Positions 1 to 6,934 of a stretch of DNA of 10,000 bases are shown here, piece after piece (position 1 is the first letter of the stretch; every line of letters begins with the position of its first letter). The notes below the pieces were generated by a model. That model did not search any database and was not told where the DNA came from. It was given only the letters and a program-made list of their open reading frames with translations. The translations under genes and the position numbers were made by a program. This stretch comes from Chrysomallon squamiferum. Its lineage: Eukaryota; Mollusca; Gastropoda; Neomphalida; Peltospiridae. The stretch covers positions 21,624,413-21,634,412 of the forward strand of contig CM022673.1 of the NCBI GenBank assembly GCA_012295275.1. The letters run 5' to 3'.

Positions 1-60
1 ATCATAACTTGCTACCAGTTTCTGGTTCTAACTAAATTATCATTACCACCAGCCTACTCT

Positions 61-159
61 ATTATTACTACAATAACTACAACAGCAATATCAAGAACAA
101 CAACTACTACTACTATTATCGTCGTCGTCGTCGTCGTTTTTGTTGCGTTATTGTTGTAA

Positions 160-216
<57 letters not shown>
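61..216. repeat. compound triplet microsatellite (CTA, TCG, TTA)
   Basis: Degenerate AAC/CTA triplets pass into (CTA)n near 103-115, then six exact TCG copies (119-136), a GTT-rich link, and an uninterrupted TTA run from about 163 to 216. The TCG block puts six CpGs in a row in AT-rich surroundings. The left AAC-rich part and the right GTT-rich part are roughly complementary, so the tract could fold back around the TCG block. It has no coding character. The first 60 bases are unique and show nothing recognisable. Confidence 0.95.
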
Positions 217-217
<1 letters not shown>

Positions 218-480
218 ATTTGTAGTATTCTATACTGATCTCTTACCAATAGAATTATTTTAAAACATAATTATTTTTCAGACATTCATACCTGTTTTAA
301 CATCCGTTCAAAATTTATAAAAGACGGCTATTTGTTTTAATGTAATTTATTAATGTATTATTATAGTTTGCATTTTATTTTTTTTTATTAAATATATTAA
401 ATATATTGAAGTTTTAGGGACAGAAAACTCAAAATATACTGATATTTTGTCAAAACAGAAAAATGCACTTTTGTTTTACG
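217..480. other. unique AT-rich non-coding stretch
   Basis: This is AT-rich single-copy-looking sequence with stop codons in every frame and short poly-T and ATATTAA runs (about 375-407). I see no gene, RNA or transposon end in it. It sits upstream of the promoter-like island starting near 480. Confidence 0.6.
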
Positions 481-529
481 CACTTTTTTACGCATATTTA
501 TTTACGAACGTACCGCGTTTTTGTTGAAT

Positions 530-660
530 GAAGCTGACCTCTGAACTCTGTCGCGGCGTGCCACTTTCAACCAATCAGGTCACGACCCGCGCTATTTTGT
601 ACCACTTGGATATAGAAGTTCGTTCATAACACCGGTTGTAACTAACTGTATACTCGCACT
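530..660 (+). promoter_or_regulatory. promoter-like island with CCAAT box
   Basis: Base composition changes to a CpG-bearing, more GC-rich stretch. It contains CAACCAATCAG (CCAAT at 571-575), a very good match to the NF-Y consensus. A TATA-like TATAGAA lies at 611-617, about 40 bp downstream. That order and spacing suit a plus-strand RNA polymerase II promoter with a start near 640-660. Nuclear-receptor-like TGACCT and GGTCAC half-sites flank the CCAAT box. The motifs are seen directly, while promoter function is inferred and a chance cluster is possible. Confidence 0.3.
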
Positions 661-666
661 GAGCAG

Positions 667-774
667 ATGTCTGCGCATGTCATTTTCTTCGTAGTGTCAC
701 GTCTGTGCTCTCACAACAACAAACAAACGTGTTTTAATACTGTTTGTTTTTCTCGTTCCAACCACCGATGGTAA
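667..774 (+). CDS. unassigned 35-codon ATG frame, possible first exon
   Basis: The first ATG downstream of the promoter-like island opens a 35-codon frame ending in TAA at 772-774. The N-terminus MSAHVIFFVV is hydrophobic, and the rest has three Cys and several Ser, Asn and basic residues. I recognise no family. GTAAAC at 771 would be a fair splice donor (ATG|GTAAAC) just before the stop, so this could be the start of a longer spliced protein. A stronger donor, CAT|GTAAGT, lies at 824/825 and would make the exon 5' UTR instead. The start context is weak, with C at -3 and T at +4. No homology could be tested, and chance is at least as likely as a real exon. Confidence 0.12.
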   Translation: MSAHVIFFVVSRLCSHNNKQTCFNTVCFSRSNHRW

Positions 775-821
775 ACGTATTTTTACAGATACTCCACGAC
801 AGTACAGATACACTAATAAAT

Positions 822-830
822 CATGTAAGT
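822..830 (+). other. candidate 5' splice site CAT|GTAAGT
   Basis: GTAAGT at 825-830 matches the metazoan donor intron consensus exactly, although the exon side (CAT) is not the preferred CAG. It lies about 180 bp downstream of the inferred start region, a plausible length for a first non-coding exon. A GAT microsatellite begins 11 bp later, in what would be the intron. Confidence 0.2.
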
Positions 831-840
831 TATGTTTTAG

Positions 841-862
841 TGATGATGATGATGATGATGAT
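841..862. repeat. (TGA)7 microsatellite
   Basis: Seven TGA units run uninterrupted and end in TAA. On the plus strand this frame is a row of stop codons. It is a short perfect triplet array. Confidence 0.95.
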
Positions 863-928
863 AACAATAAAAAGTTAAAATTCATGTTCAATAAAAATAA
901 AGAAGAATAAACGAAAGATAATAACAAA

Positions 929-957
929 CACACCTACTCACACACACATATATATAT

Positions 958-1045
<88 letters not shown>
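929..1045. repeat. compound (CA)n(TA)n(AG)n microsatellite
   Basis: Short CA repeats pass to AT repeats (948-960), then about 41 uninterrupted AG units (962-1044). The AG part is a perfect homopurine mirror repeat. It is the inverse complement of the (CT)43 tract at 1515-1600. Confidence 0.97.
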
Positions 1046-1047
<2 letters not shown>

Positions 1048-1286
1048 TGTGATTAAACATGGTCATAATAAATGTATTAATTTTCACTTAGTAAACATTA
1101 ATAATAGCTAGTAATATATGTTTAACTGTATCACATATATAGCTAACTAAATAACTAAATACTAATATAATAAACAAATAAATAAAACCAATGAAATAAA
1201 AAGGAAGAAAGAAACACACCAGACTATCTAATTATAAAAACATGTTTCTCTGCAGACTAAGAGATTAATGTCTCAATCATTTGTCG
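1046..1286. other. unique AT-rich stretch
   Basis: This is AT-rich DNA with AAATAAATAA-like degenerate repeats near 1140-1195. There is no open frame of note and no RNA-like or transposon-like signal. Confidence 0.6.
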
Positions 1287-1288
1287 TA

Positions 1289-1377
1289 TTAACCCTTCTG
1301 TTCCGTGGTTGTTGTCGTCTCATCTCAACAAGGTATAAATGACTAGGTATAGATGTACTTGGCAGTTGTAGGGTTAA
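1289..1377. mobile_element. possible miniature piggyBac-like element
   Basis: TTAA at 1289-1292 is followed directly by CCCT. AGGG at 1370-1373 is followed directly by TTAA at 1374-1377. TTAA target duplications with ends beginning CCC are the hallmark of piggyBac-superfamily transposons. The enclosed segment is 81 bp and carries a small TTGTTG/CAACAA hairpin (1309-1331). The inverted repeat is only 10 bp including the TTAA, so chance cannot be excluded. It has no coding capacity, so if real it is a non-autonomous MITE. Confidence 0.3.
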
Positions 1378-1397
1378 TAATCAATCAGTTGTAGGGT
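1363..1397 (+). repeat. 12-bp direct repeat CAGTTGTAGGGT
   Basis: CAGTTGTAGGGT occurs at 1363-1374 and again at 1386-1397, offset by 23 bp. The first copy forms the right end of the putative TTAA-bounded element, and the second lies just outside it. The pair could reflect a local duplication or a second, alternative element end. Confidence 0.7.
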
Positions 1398-1421
1398 CTC
1401 GTGGGACCAGCAGGGAATCTG

Positions 1422-1512
1422 TCTTCTTACTGTCCTCCTTCTTTCTTTTTCTTCTACTTTCTTTCTTTTTCTTTGTCTTCGTTTCGTTTTACTTTTCACC
1501 AAATGCACTTCT

Positions 1513-1606
<94 letters not shown>

Positions 1607-1672
1607 CTTTTTCTTTCTTTCTCGTTCTTTCTTTTTCTTTCATCTTTTTCCTTCTTTTTTTTTCTTTCTTTG
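1422..1672. repeat. polypyrimidine domain with (CT)43
   Basis: About 250 bp is dominated by C and T on the plus strand. It comprises TTTC/TTTTTC-like repeats (1422-1499), a short mixed gap, (CT)43 at 1515-1600, and further TTTCTTTC-like repeats to 1672. The (CT)n core is a perfect mirror repeat, the sequence class that forms intramolecular triplex (H-DNA) under supercoiling. The Arg-Glu repeat frame on the minus strand is an artefact of the array. Confidence 0.95.
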
Positions 1673-1747
1673 TAACAAATGATTTCTGACTGATTGTTAT
1701 GCTGAGAATTAAAGACTAAGTACGTTTTTTTCAGTATTACTGTTCAT

Positions 1748-1774
1748 ATTATTATTATTATTATTATTATTATT
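1748..1774. repeat. (ATT)9 microsatellite
   Basis: This is a short pure ATT array followed by a T-run. It has the same motif and orientation as the arrays at 163-216 and 4122-4180. Confidence 0.9.
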
Positions 1775-1895
1775 TTTCGCATGAAGCTATATGAAAGGTG
1801 ATATATTCTCATGTACATGTATATATAAATATACATACATGTGTATGTATGTTTGTATGTGATTATATATGTCCATCCGCCCGTTAATCAAACTG

Positions 1896-1983
1896 TTTTA
1901 TTTTATTTTATTTTATTTCTGTCAGAGAAACAGTCTATAATTATTAAAATTAAACCGCAAAATAAAAAAATAAAAAAATAAAC
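1896..1983. repeat. T-rich and A-rich inverted arms
   Basis: (TTTTA)4TTT at 1896-1918 faces an AAAATAAAAAAATAAA-like tract at 1959-1983, about 40 bp apart. The arms are complementary with a few register slips and could form a hairpin. The centre holds a small TTTCT/AGAAA stem. The T-rich arm is a pentanucleotide microsatellite. The 1775-1895 stretch before it holds only degenerate GTAT/CATA repeats. Confidence 0.6.
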
Positions 1984-2061
1984 ACAATTTAGGATTATTT
2001 GTGGACTTTAATGTGGCGTTGTTAGTTTCAGTAGTTTAGCTGAAGCAATTAGTGATATTTT

Positions 2062-2347
<286 letters not shown>

Positions 2348-2447
2348 GGTACAATTCGTTCGAATCACGTCAGAGACATCTGACGGTTTTGAGGTCGTGA
2401 TTGGACTTCTGAGCCAGTGCGATGTACACAAACCAAATAAATATTCA
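2348..2447. other. unique island with nested inverted repeats
   Basis: This is about 100 bp of non-repetitive sequence between two large arrays. CGTCAGA (2368-2374) and TCTGACG (2379-2385) form a 7-bp stem with a GACA loop. AATCACG (2363-2369) pairs with CGTGATT (2396-2402). GTTCGAATC at 2358-2366 matches the RNA polymerase III B-box consensus, but the flanks do not make a T-arm stem and I see no A-box. It may be the remnant of a tRNA-derived SINE whose tail seeded the flanking arrays, or unrelated host DNA. Confidence 0.3.
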
Positions 2448-3285
2448 TTTACATACCTACACACACACATACATACCTACACACACATACATACATACAT
2501 ACATACATACACTAAACACACATACACTATACATATATACATACACACACACACACACACTAAACATACATACACACACATACATACATACAACATACAT
2601 ACATACACACACACATACATACATAAATACATACACACACACACACACACACTAAACATACACATACATACACTAAACATACATACACACACACACATAC
2701 ACTAAACATACATACACATATACACTAAACATACACACACACACATACACTAAACATACCTACACACATACATACACTAAACATACGTACACACAAACAC
2801 ACACATACATACACTAAACATACATACACACACACACATACATACATACATACACACATATACACACATACATACATACACTAAACATACATACACACAT
2901 ACATACATATGCATACACACATACACACACAAACATACACACACACACATACATACACTAAAAACATACATACACACACATACATACATACACTACATAC
3001 ACATACATACATACATACATAAACATAAACATACATACACACATACATACCTATACACATTCACACGTACACACACATACACTAAACATACATACACACA
3101 TACATACATACATACACAGATACACACATACACACATAATATATACATTATATACATACACACATACATACATACACTGAACATACATACATACATACAT
3201 ACACACATACACACACATACATACATACATACATACATACATACGTACATATATATACATACACACATACATACATACACTAGTC
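2448..3285. repeat. ACAT/ACAC array with ACTAAACATA motif
   Basis: About 840 bp consists of CATA and CA units. ACTAAACATA appears exactly ten times, starting at 2559, 2651, 2672, 2701, 2724, 2749, 2776, 2813, 2880 and 3081. Variants lie at 2511 (ACTAAACACA), 2957 (two extra A) and 3176 (ACTGAACATA). Spacing is irregular (21-124 bp) and tightest between 2651 and 2813. There are about six G on the plus strand from 2425 to 3281. This is a microsatellite partly reorganised into a longer variable-period repeat. All open frames across it are artefacts. Confidence 0.95.
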
Positions 3286-3495
3286 AACATTACTAAAGTG
3301 TTTGTAAAACTGGTGGCAATGGCTGTGGTGGTTATAAATGCCAGTAGTAGTAGTACTAGTACTAACGGTTTGATTTTCTCTGAGATTTTATTTCTTCGTT
3401 GTTCCTTTCCTTGACTTCTTGCAATAATTTTTTTTTTTCAACTTTGAAATGTTTCCTAATAGGAAACAGAAAAAAAAATATATATATATATACAT
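3286..3495. other. unique spacer with palindromes
   Basis: Non-coding sequence here carries a perfect 14-bp palindrome, TAGTACTAGTACTA, at 3351-3364. A 9-bp-arm dyad, TGTTTCCTA-A-TAGGAAACA, lies at 3450-3468. The dyad is flanked by a T-run (about 3428-3438) and an A-run (about 3470-3478) that could extend the stem past a bulge. A short (TA)n follows at 3479-3491. Confidence 0.6.
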
Positions 3496-3599
3496 CCTGT
3501 AAATCCTAGTTCTGACACGCCAACCACAGATTACCAAATTATCACAGACCTATTTCCGAGCAGCAGTTACCGAGACTACTGCACGTTTTGTCAGCCATA

Positions 3600-3700
3600 A
3601 TTTCGGTCGATGGAAATTCGGTGCGAACCAATCAAAACGGGGAAATGAACTTCGTTAGGGCCACTAAGTGAAAAGTGACGTACGCGGATTGGTCGGGCTG
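3600..3700. promoter_or_regulatory. promoter-like island, opposed CCAAT boxes
   Basis: A GC-richer stretch contains GAACCAATCA (CCAAT at 3628-3632, plus strand). CGGATTGGTCGG has ATTGG at 3688-3692, which is CCAAT on the minus strand 60 bp away. Between them lies TGACGTA (3676-3682), a CRE-like site. Paired CCAAT boxes with a CRE are typical of animal promoters that lack a clear TATA box and bind NF-Y and CREB/ATF. No downstream gene can be recognised, so direction and function are open. Confidence 0.3.
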
Positions 3701-4119
3701 TTACGGAGTACGATTTGCTCGCATCTACAGTTCGTGGAATTATTTGTTTACACATGTCGAGAAAGAAGAGGTTGCACTAAGATGCACTATCCTCCAGTGA
3801 ACTCTGTACACCACAGTTTCACCCTTTTGTGTCAAAGGGAAATAAATGTTTATTTAATTATGAATTGAAAATAATGACATTTTACTTAAATAACAGTGTG
3901 ACTCACCGCAGCTGGCTTACATCAAGCTGTACCTGTGGTGATGGTAATAAATAATGTACATATATTCTGTTTTAAAACCATTCACTGCTATAATAAACTG
4001 TGACAAACGAAATACAGGTCCTGCCGTTTTCATGATGTCATATTTAAAATCTGAAATTATAAATTCATATATTTACAAATAATTTACTTCGTTTTGGATT
4101 GCTAAATAAACATTATAAA

Positions 4120-4121
<2 letters not shown>
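3701..4121. other. unique non-coding stretch
   Basis: Sequence downstream of the promoter-like island shows no recognised gene. A GTG-initiated frame spans 3668-3868, but it has no ATG start and runs through the CRE and reverse CCAAT motifs. From about 3840 the DNA is AT-rich with stops in all frames. Confidence 0.5.

Positions 4122-4180
<59 letters not shown>
4122..4180. repeat. (TTA)19-20 microsatellite
   Basis: This is a pure TTA/ATT array of about 59 bp with no interruptions visible. It lies in unique AT-rich DNA. Confidence 0.97.
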
Positions 4181-5084
4181 GACATTCGTAACTTTGTGAA
4201 TTCACCTAAAATAATGTTAACCTCTAAACAATTAATAGGCACGGACGTTTTATATTATTTTACGATGATCTAAAGGTACCAAGCAGCAAATAAAATAATC
4301 AATTGAAAATTTAGTTACGATTCGAGTTTATTTTAAAATATGTCTAACATAACAGTGATGTATCGTTAATTCTTTCATTTCGTATTTAAATATTTGCTAT
4401 CGTCTAAAGCGCTCACAACTAATGATAAGTCCAACAAATAAGGGGAAAAAAGAGTATTACAAAATATTGAATATTTAAATATCTTTTTTAAACTTCATTT
4501 TTTCACATGTTATTTGAATGAAGTGACTAATCATATTTATAACAGTAACATTTAGCATTTCAGGTATTTTTTCGACAGTAAAGTATAAAATATATATCAG
4601 TTTTTAATACTGTATTTTGTGTAACCTACATTTGACTCTTTGTAACCGACACCTGATATTTCGTACCCTACAACTCAAAGGGACTGTGCTGAAAGTTTCC
4701 ATTGCTCAATTTAAGATCTGTTATGCAGTAAAAATACTCCAATGTGACTTACGTACGGTGTTGCCCATCCTGTCAGATGATATCTCCCAATTTACGACTC
4801 GGTACAGTGCGAACGGTAAAGCGATAAGAAACTCAATAACCCCCCACGGCAACTAAGCTTTAGATCCAGAATTAGAAATTACGGAACGTACCCGTATTTT
4901 CTTTATTTCTTCATGACATCGACGTGAATGGAAGTGTTAAATGATAAAAAGAAAAAAGAAGTCTAAATCACGACTGTTTCAGGTTTTGCGCAAGGTCACT
5001 ATGATGTTGAAATCACGGTCGTCCGGAATGAGAGGGTAATGACAAAGCTGAGGTGGTGGAACTGGGACAGACACAAAGCCAGGA
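4181..5084. other. long unique stretch without a gene
   Basis: About 900 bp of AT-rich unique DNA. It holds a 12-bp palindrome, ATATTTAAATAT (4471-4482), and an acceptor-like TTTAGCATTTCAG ending at 4563. Around 4616-4675 there are three weakly similar TTTGTAACC-like units spaced 23 and 20 bp apart. A 79-codon stop-free frame (4617-4856) starts at TTG rather than ATG, overlaps these units and resembles no family I know. Confidence 0.5.
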
Positions 5085-5200
5085 GGATGGAAGGGTGGGT
5101 GGACGGGTGGATGGAAGGGTGGATGGACGGGTGGATGGAAGGGTGGATGGAAGGGTGGATGGAAGGGTGGGTGGAAGGGTGGGTTGACGGGTGGGTGGGT
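5085..5200. repeat. 12-bp G-rich minisatellite with G4 motif
   Basis: Nine complete 12-bp units of the form GGRTGGAMGGGT start at 5085 with no insertions or deletions. They are followed by a partial unit of GGGT steps. The order is GGATGGAAGGGT (A), GGGTGGACGGGT (B), A, GGATGGACGGGT (C), A, A, A, GGGTGGAAGGGT (D), GGGTTGACGGGT (E). Five GGG tracts at 5177-5199, with loops of 1, 5, 1 and 1, satisfy the canonical G-quadruplex rule on the plus strand. Because 12 is divisible by 3, minus-strand frames stay open as His-Pro-Pro-Phe repeats, which explains a 119-codon frame at 4979-5338. Confidence 0.95.
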
Positions 5201-5720
5201 GCGCTGGATTGACTGATCACCGACCGACAGACCGATAATTATGAATAAAAATTGTAAACTTATAGATATAGAAAAAAACAGAAATACTGACACATACATA
5301 CATACATGAATACCCACAAATATACAACTTGCAAACATGTATATTTTTATAATCAGAAAAAGAAAAATGTTTGAAAAAAATAAATAAATAAAAATAAAAA
5401 AGATTGAGAAGACCTCGTCGCAAAGGAACTGTGTGCTTAAAGAGAATGGTCAGTGTTAGGCTGCTTCACAGTCACGCAGAACTGGGGGAGATGCTGTTAC
5501 CAGCAATTAGCTGAGCTGAAAACAACCGTGACCTGCTGTTACCAGCTTTCACTATTGTTATTGTAATTGTTACCATTTCCTAATTTAACTGCCGGGTTAC
5601 TGCACTGCTACTGACAAAACTATTATCATAGGTGTATTTCTGACAGTGTTTTAAACTAACATGTTATATTCACTGCTGTTAAGTTTTAGATACACATTAT
5701 TAAAGATAAAAATCACACCA
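5201..5720. other. unique stretch with 13-bp direct repeat
   Basis: Non-coding sequence here includes an A-rich AAATAAAAAT segment at 5373-5401. TGCTGTTACCAGC occurs at 5492-5504 and at 5534-5546, a 42-bp offset enclosing an AGCTGAGCT near-palindrome. No gene, tRNA or transposon terminus is evident. Confidence 0.5.
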
Positions 5721-5731
5721 CTCACATTTTG

Positions 5732-5967
5732 GAGCCCTGAAGCTTGAACTCTTATGGGGGCGCTTTGCAAACTGCAATGAGGTGTTGGTAACATCTGGGT
5801 TTTTTATCTTCAGTGGGCGTATTCCAAAGCAAACCAAAACAACTGTTTTTGTATTGTTGTTTTTAAAATTTTTAATCTCAGGTTAGGATTAAAATGTTGA
5901 AGCAATATTGATTAAAGTCGCTTCTCTATTTGAGCCTTGAAGCTTAGTTTCATAACAGATTCGCCCC
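5732..5967. repeat. diverged direct repeat, 200 bp apart
   Basis: GAGCCCTGAAGCTT (5732-5745) and GAGCCTTGAAGCTT (5932-5945) differ at one base and are exactly 200 bp apart. Weaker similarity continues on both sides for about 35 bp in all. GGGGCG (5757-5762) and CGCCCC (5962-5967) are inverted copies next to the two repeats. This could be the relic of a short duplicated or transposed segment, but no known element is recognised. Confidence 0.4.
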
Positions 5968-6140
5968 TGCACACATAAATACATACGCACGTACATTTAT
6001 ATACATACATACTTATATACAAAAAGACAAACACACTAACAAATACACGAAGAAACAGAAAACTGTTATCAAATCTTTGATTTTTGTTTCTTTCTCATGA
6101 AAACAAACCAAACAATTAGACACTCTAATTTGTTTACAGC
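5968..6140. other. degenerate ACAT/ACAC sequence
   Basis: Decayed CATA and CACA repeats extend to about 6060, like a much diverged version of the 2448-3285 array. They are followed by an A- and T-rich segment with a polypyrimidine run (6079-6097) and TTTACAG (6133-6139), a possible splice acceptor. No partner donor is clear. Confidence 0.5.
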
Positions 6141-6141
6141 G

Positions 6142-6235
6142 CTGACAAGTCAGTGGCCAGAGACTAACCACCGGCTAAACACTGACTGGCCAGTCATCTG
6201 TGCACGTCATCTCAGTCAGTCACTAACCTGTCAAC
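6142..6235. repeat. GTCA/TGAC palindrome cluster
   Basis: A less AT-rich stretch is crowded with GTCA and TGAC words. CTGAC-AA-GTCAG (6142-6153) is an inverted repeat. TGACTGGCCAGTCA (6183-6196) is a perfect 14-bp palindrome. GTGGCCAGAG (6153-6162) shares the TGGCCA core, and TCAGTCAGTCAC follows near 6211-6222. It overlaps the most natural-looking short ATG frame (6097-6306, 69 codons), for which I see no family, domain or splice evidence. Confidence 0.6.
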
Positions 6236-6582
6236 TGTCCACTTGGAAAAAAATGTCTGGGTACTTTTTATTATTGCAGAGAAATAAAAACATGACAAAG
6301 GTGTGAAAAAAGTTATTTACGAATATATATGATTTATTATTTTTTGTGTATATGTATTTGTGTAATTTTTGTATGTGTTTGTGTGATTTTGTGTGTTTGT
6401 GTGTATCTGTTATGTAAATATTTGTAAGCACATGGATTCTTATAAATGCACGCTTTTATTACTGGTACTGTTTCGATTAGTAAAAAATACTAGCACACAT
6501 TATATCACACCGCTACTAATATTAATATTTTGACAAACTGCAATACCGAAAAAAGAACTACATATCGAACAAAAATAAACAA
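6236..6582. other. unique to degenerate GT-rich stretch
   Basis: About 6330-6425 is a degenerate GTGT/TGTAT tract, in the opposite orientation to the CA and CATA tracts elsewhere. The remainder is AT-rich with stops in every frame. No gene is visible. Confidence 0.5.
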
Positions 6583-6592
6583 ATAATAATAA

Positions 6593-6638
<46 letters not shown>

Positions 6639-6690
6639 GTGATGATATGATGATGCTAATGATTCTGATCATGATGATAATAATAAGTAA
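6583..6690. repeat. (AAT)n passing into GAT-like repeats
   Basis: AAT units run almost uninterrupted to 6636. They are followed by GGTGATGATATGATGATG-like triplets and a final ATAATAATAA to about 6687. This suggests an AAT array drifting or converting to GAT. Confidence 0.9.
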
Positions 6691-6831
6691 TTAAATAATA
6701 AAACCATCGGCGTCCTGCTGATCATGAATGTTCAGATTTTGTTATCATAAAAAGAGACAAAATGTTTCTTGTTTATAATACAGAAATATTGTGCGATAAA
6801 AGAGTTAACGAAAGGAAAAAAAATTATAAAC
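6691..6831. other. short unique spacer
   Basis: AT-rich non-coding sequence between two arrays. I see nothing in it beyond poly-A runs near its right end. Confidence 0.5.
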
Positions 6832-6879
6832 AAAAAATAAAATAAAATAAAAAAAAAAAAAAATAAAAATAAAATAAAA

Positions 6880-6922
<43 letters not shown>

Positions 6923-6934
6923 AATAAAATAAAT
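6832..6934. repeat. AAAAT/AAAT array with poly-A
   Basis: AAAAT-type units, a 14-base A run and about ten AAAT units make a plus-strand tract of only A and T, with T spaced every four to five bases. Such an A-rich tail can mark the 3' end of a retrotransposon, but no element body is recognised on its 5' side. The Leu/Ile/Phe/Tyr-rich minus-strand frames are array artefacts. Confidence 0.9.

Noticed and set aside
1374-1643. 89-codon Arg-Glu-rich minus-strand frame
   Set aside because: It results from reading the (CT)43 tract as (AG)n. Charged dipeptide repeats of this kind follow from the microsatellite.
2358-2366. tRNA gene suggested by GTTCGAATC
   Set aside because: The flanks do not pair as a T-arm, and no acceptor stem, D-arm or anticodon arm can be found upstream, where the sequence is a CA array.
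2448-3285. CRISPR-like array, because a short motif recurs between variable segments
   Set aside because: The intervening segments are CATA/CA repeats rather than unique spacers, spacing is irregular, and the setting is eukaryotic with no associated genes.
3668-3868. 66-codon frame starting at GTG
   Set aside because: It has no ATG start, and its first part coincides with the CRE-like and reverse CCAAT motifs. No family is recognised.
4617-4856. 79-codon frame of mixed composition
   Set aside because: It starts at TTG, not a normal animal start, has no recognised family, and begins inside degenerate 20-23-bp repeats. An internal exon cannot be excluded but lacks clear splice sites.
4979-5338. 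119-codon minus-strand frame with His-Pro-Pro-Phe repeats and a hydrophobic N-terminus
   Set aside because: The repeat follows from a 12-bp minisatellite whose period is divisible by three. The hydrophobic part comes from AT-rich DNA, and an overlapping frame gives a Thr-His-Pro-Ser repeat just as well.
6097-6306. 69-codon ATG frame of mixed composition
   Set aside because: It has the most natural residue mix of the short frames. It shows no recognisable domain, signal peptide, splice context or good start context, and it covers a palindrome-rich patch, so chance is the simpler view.
6832-6934. Poly-A tail of a LINE or SINE
   Set aside because: No element body, promoter box, reverse-transcriptase frame or target-site duplication is visible next to the AAAT array.
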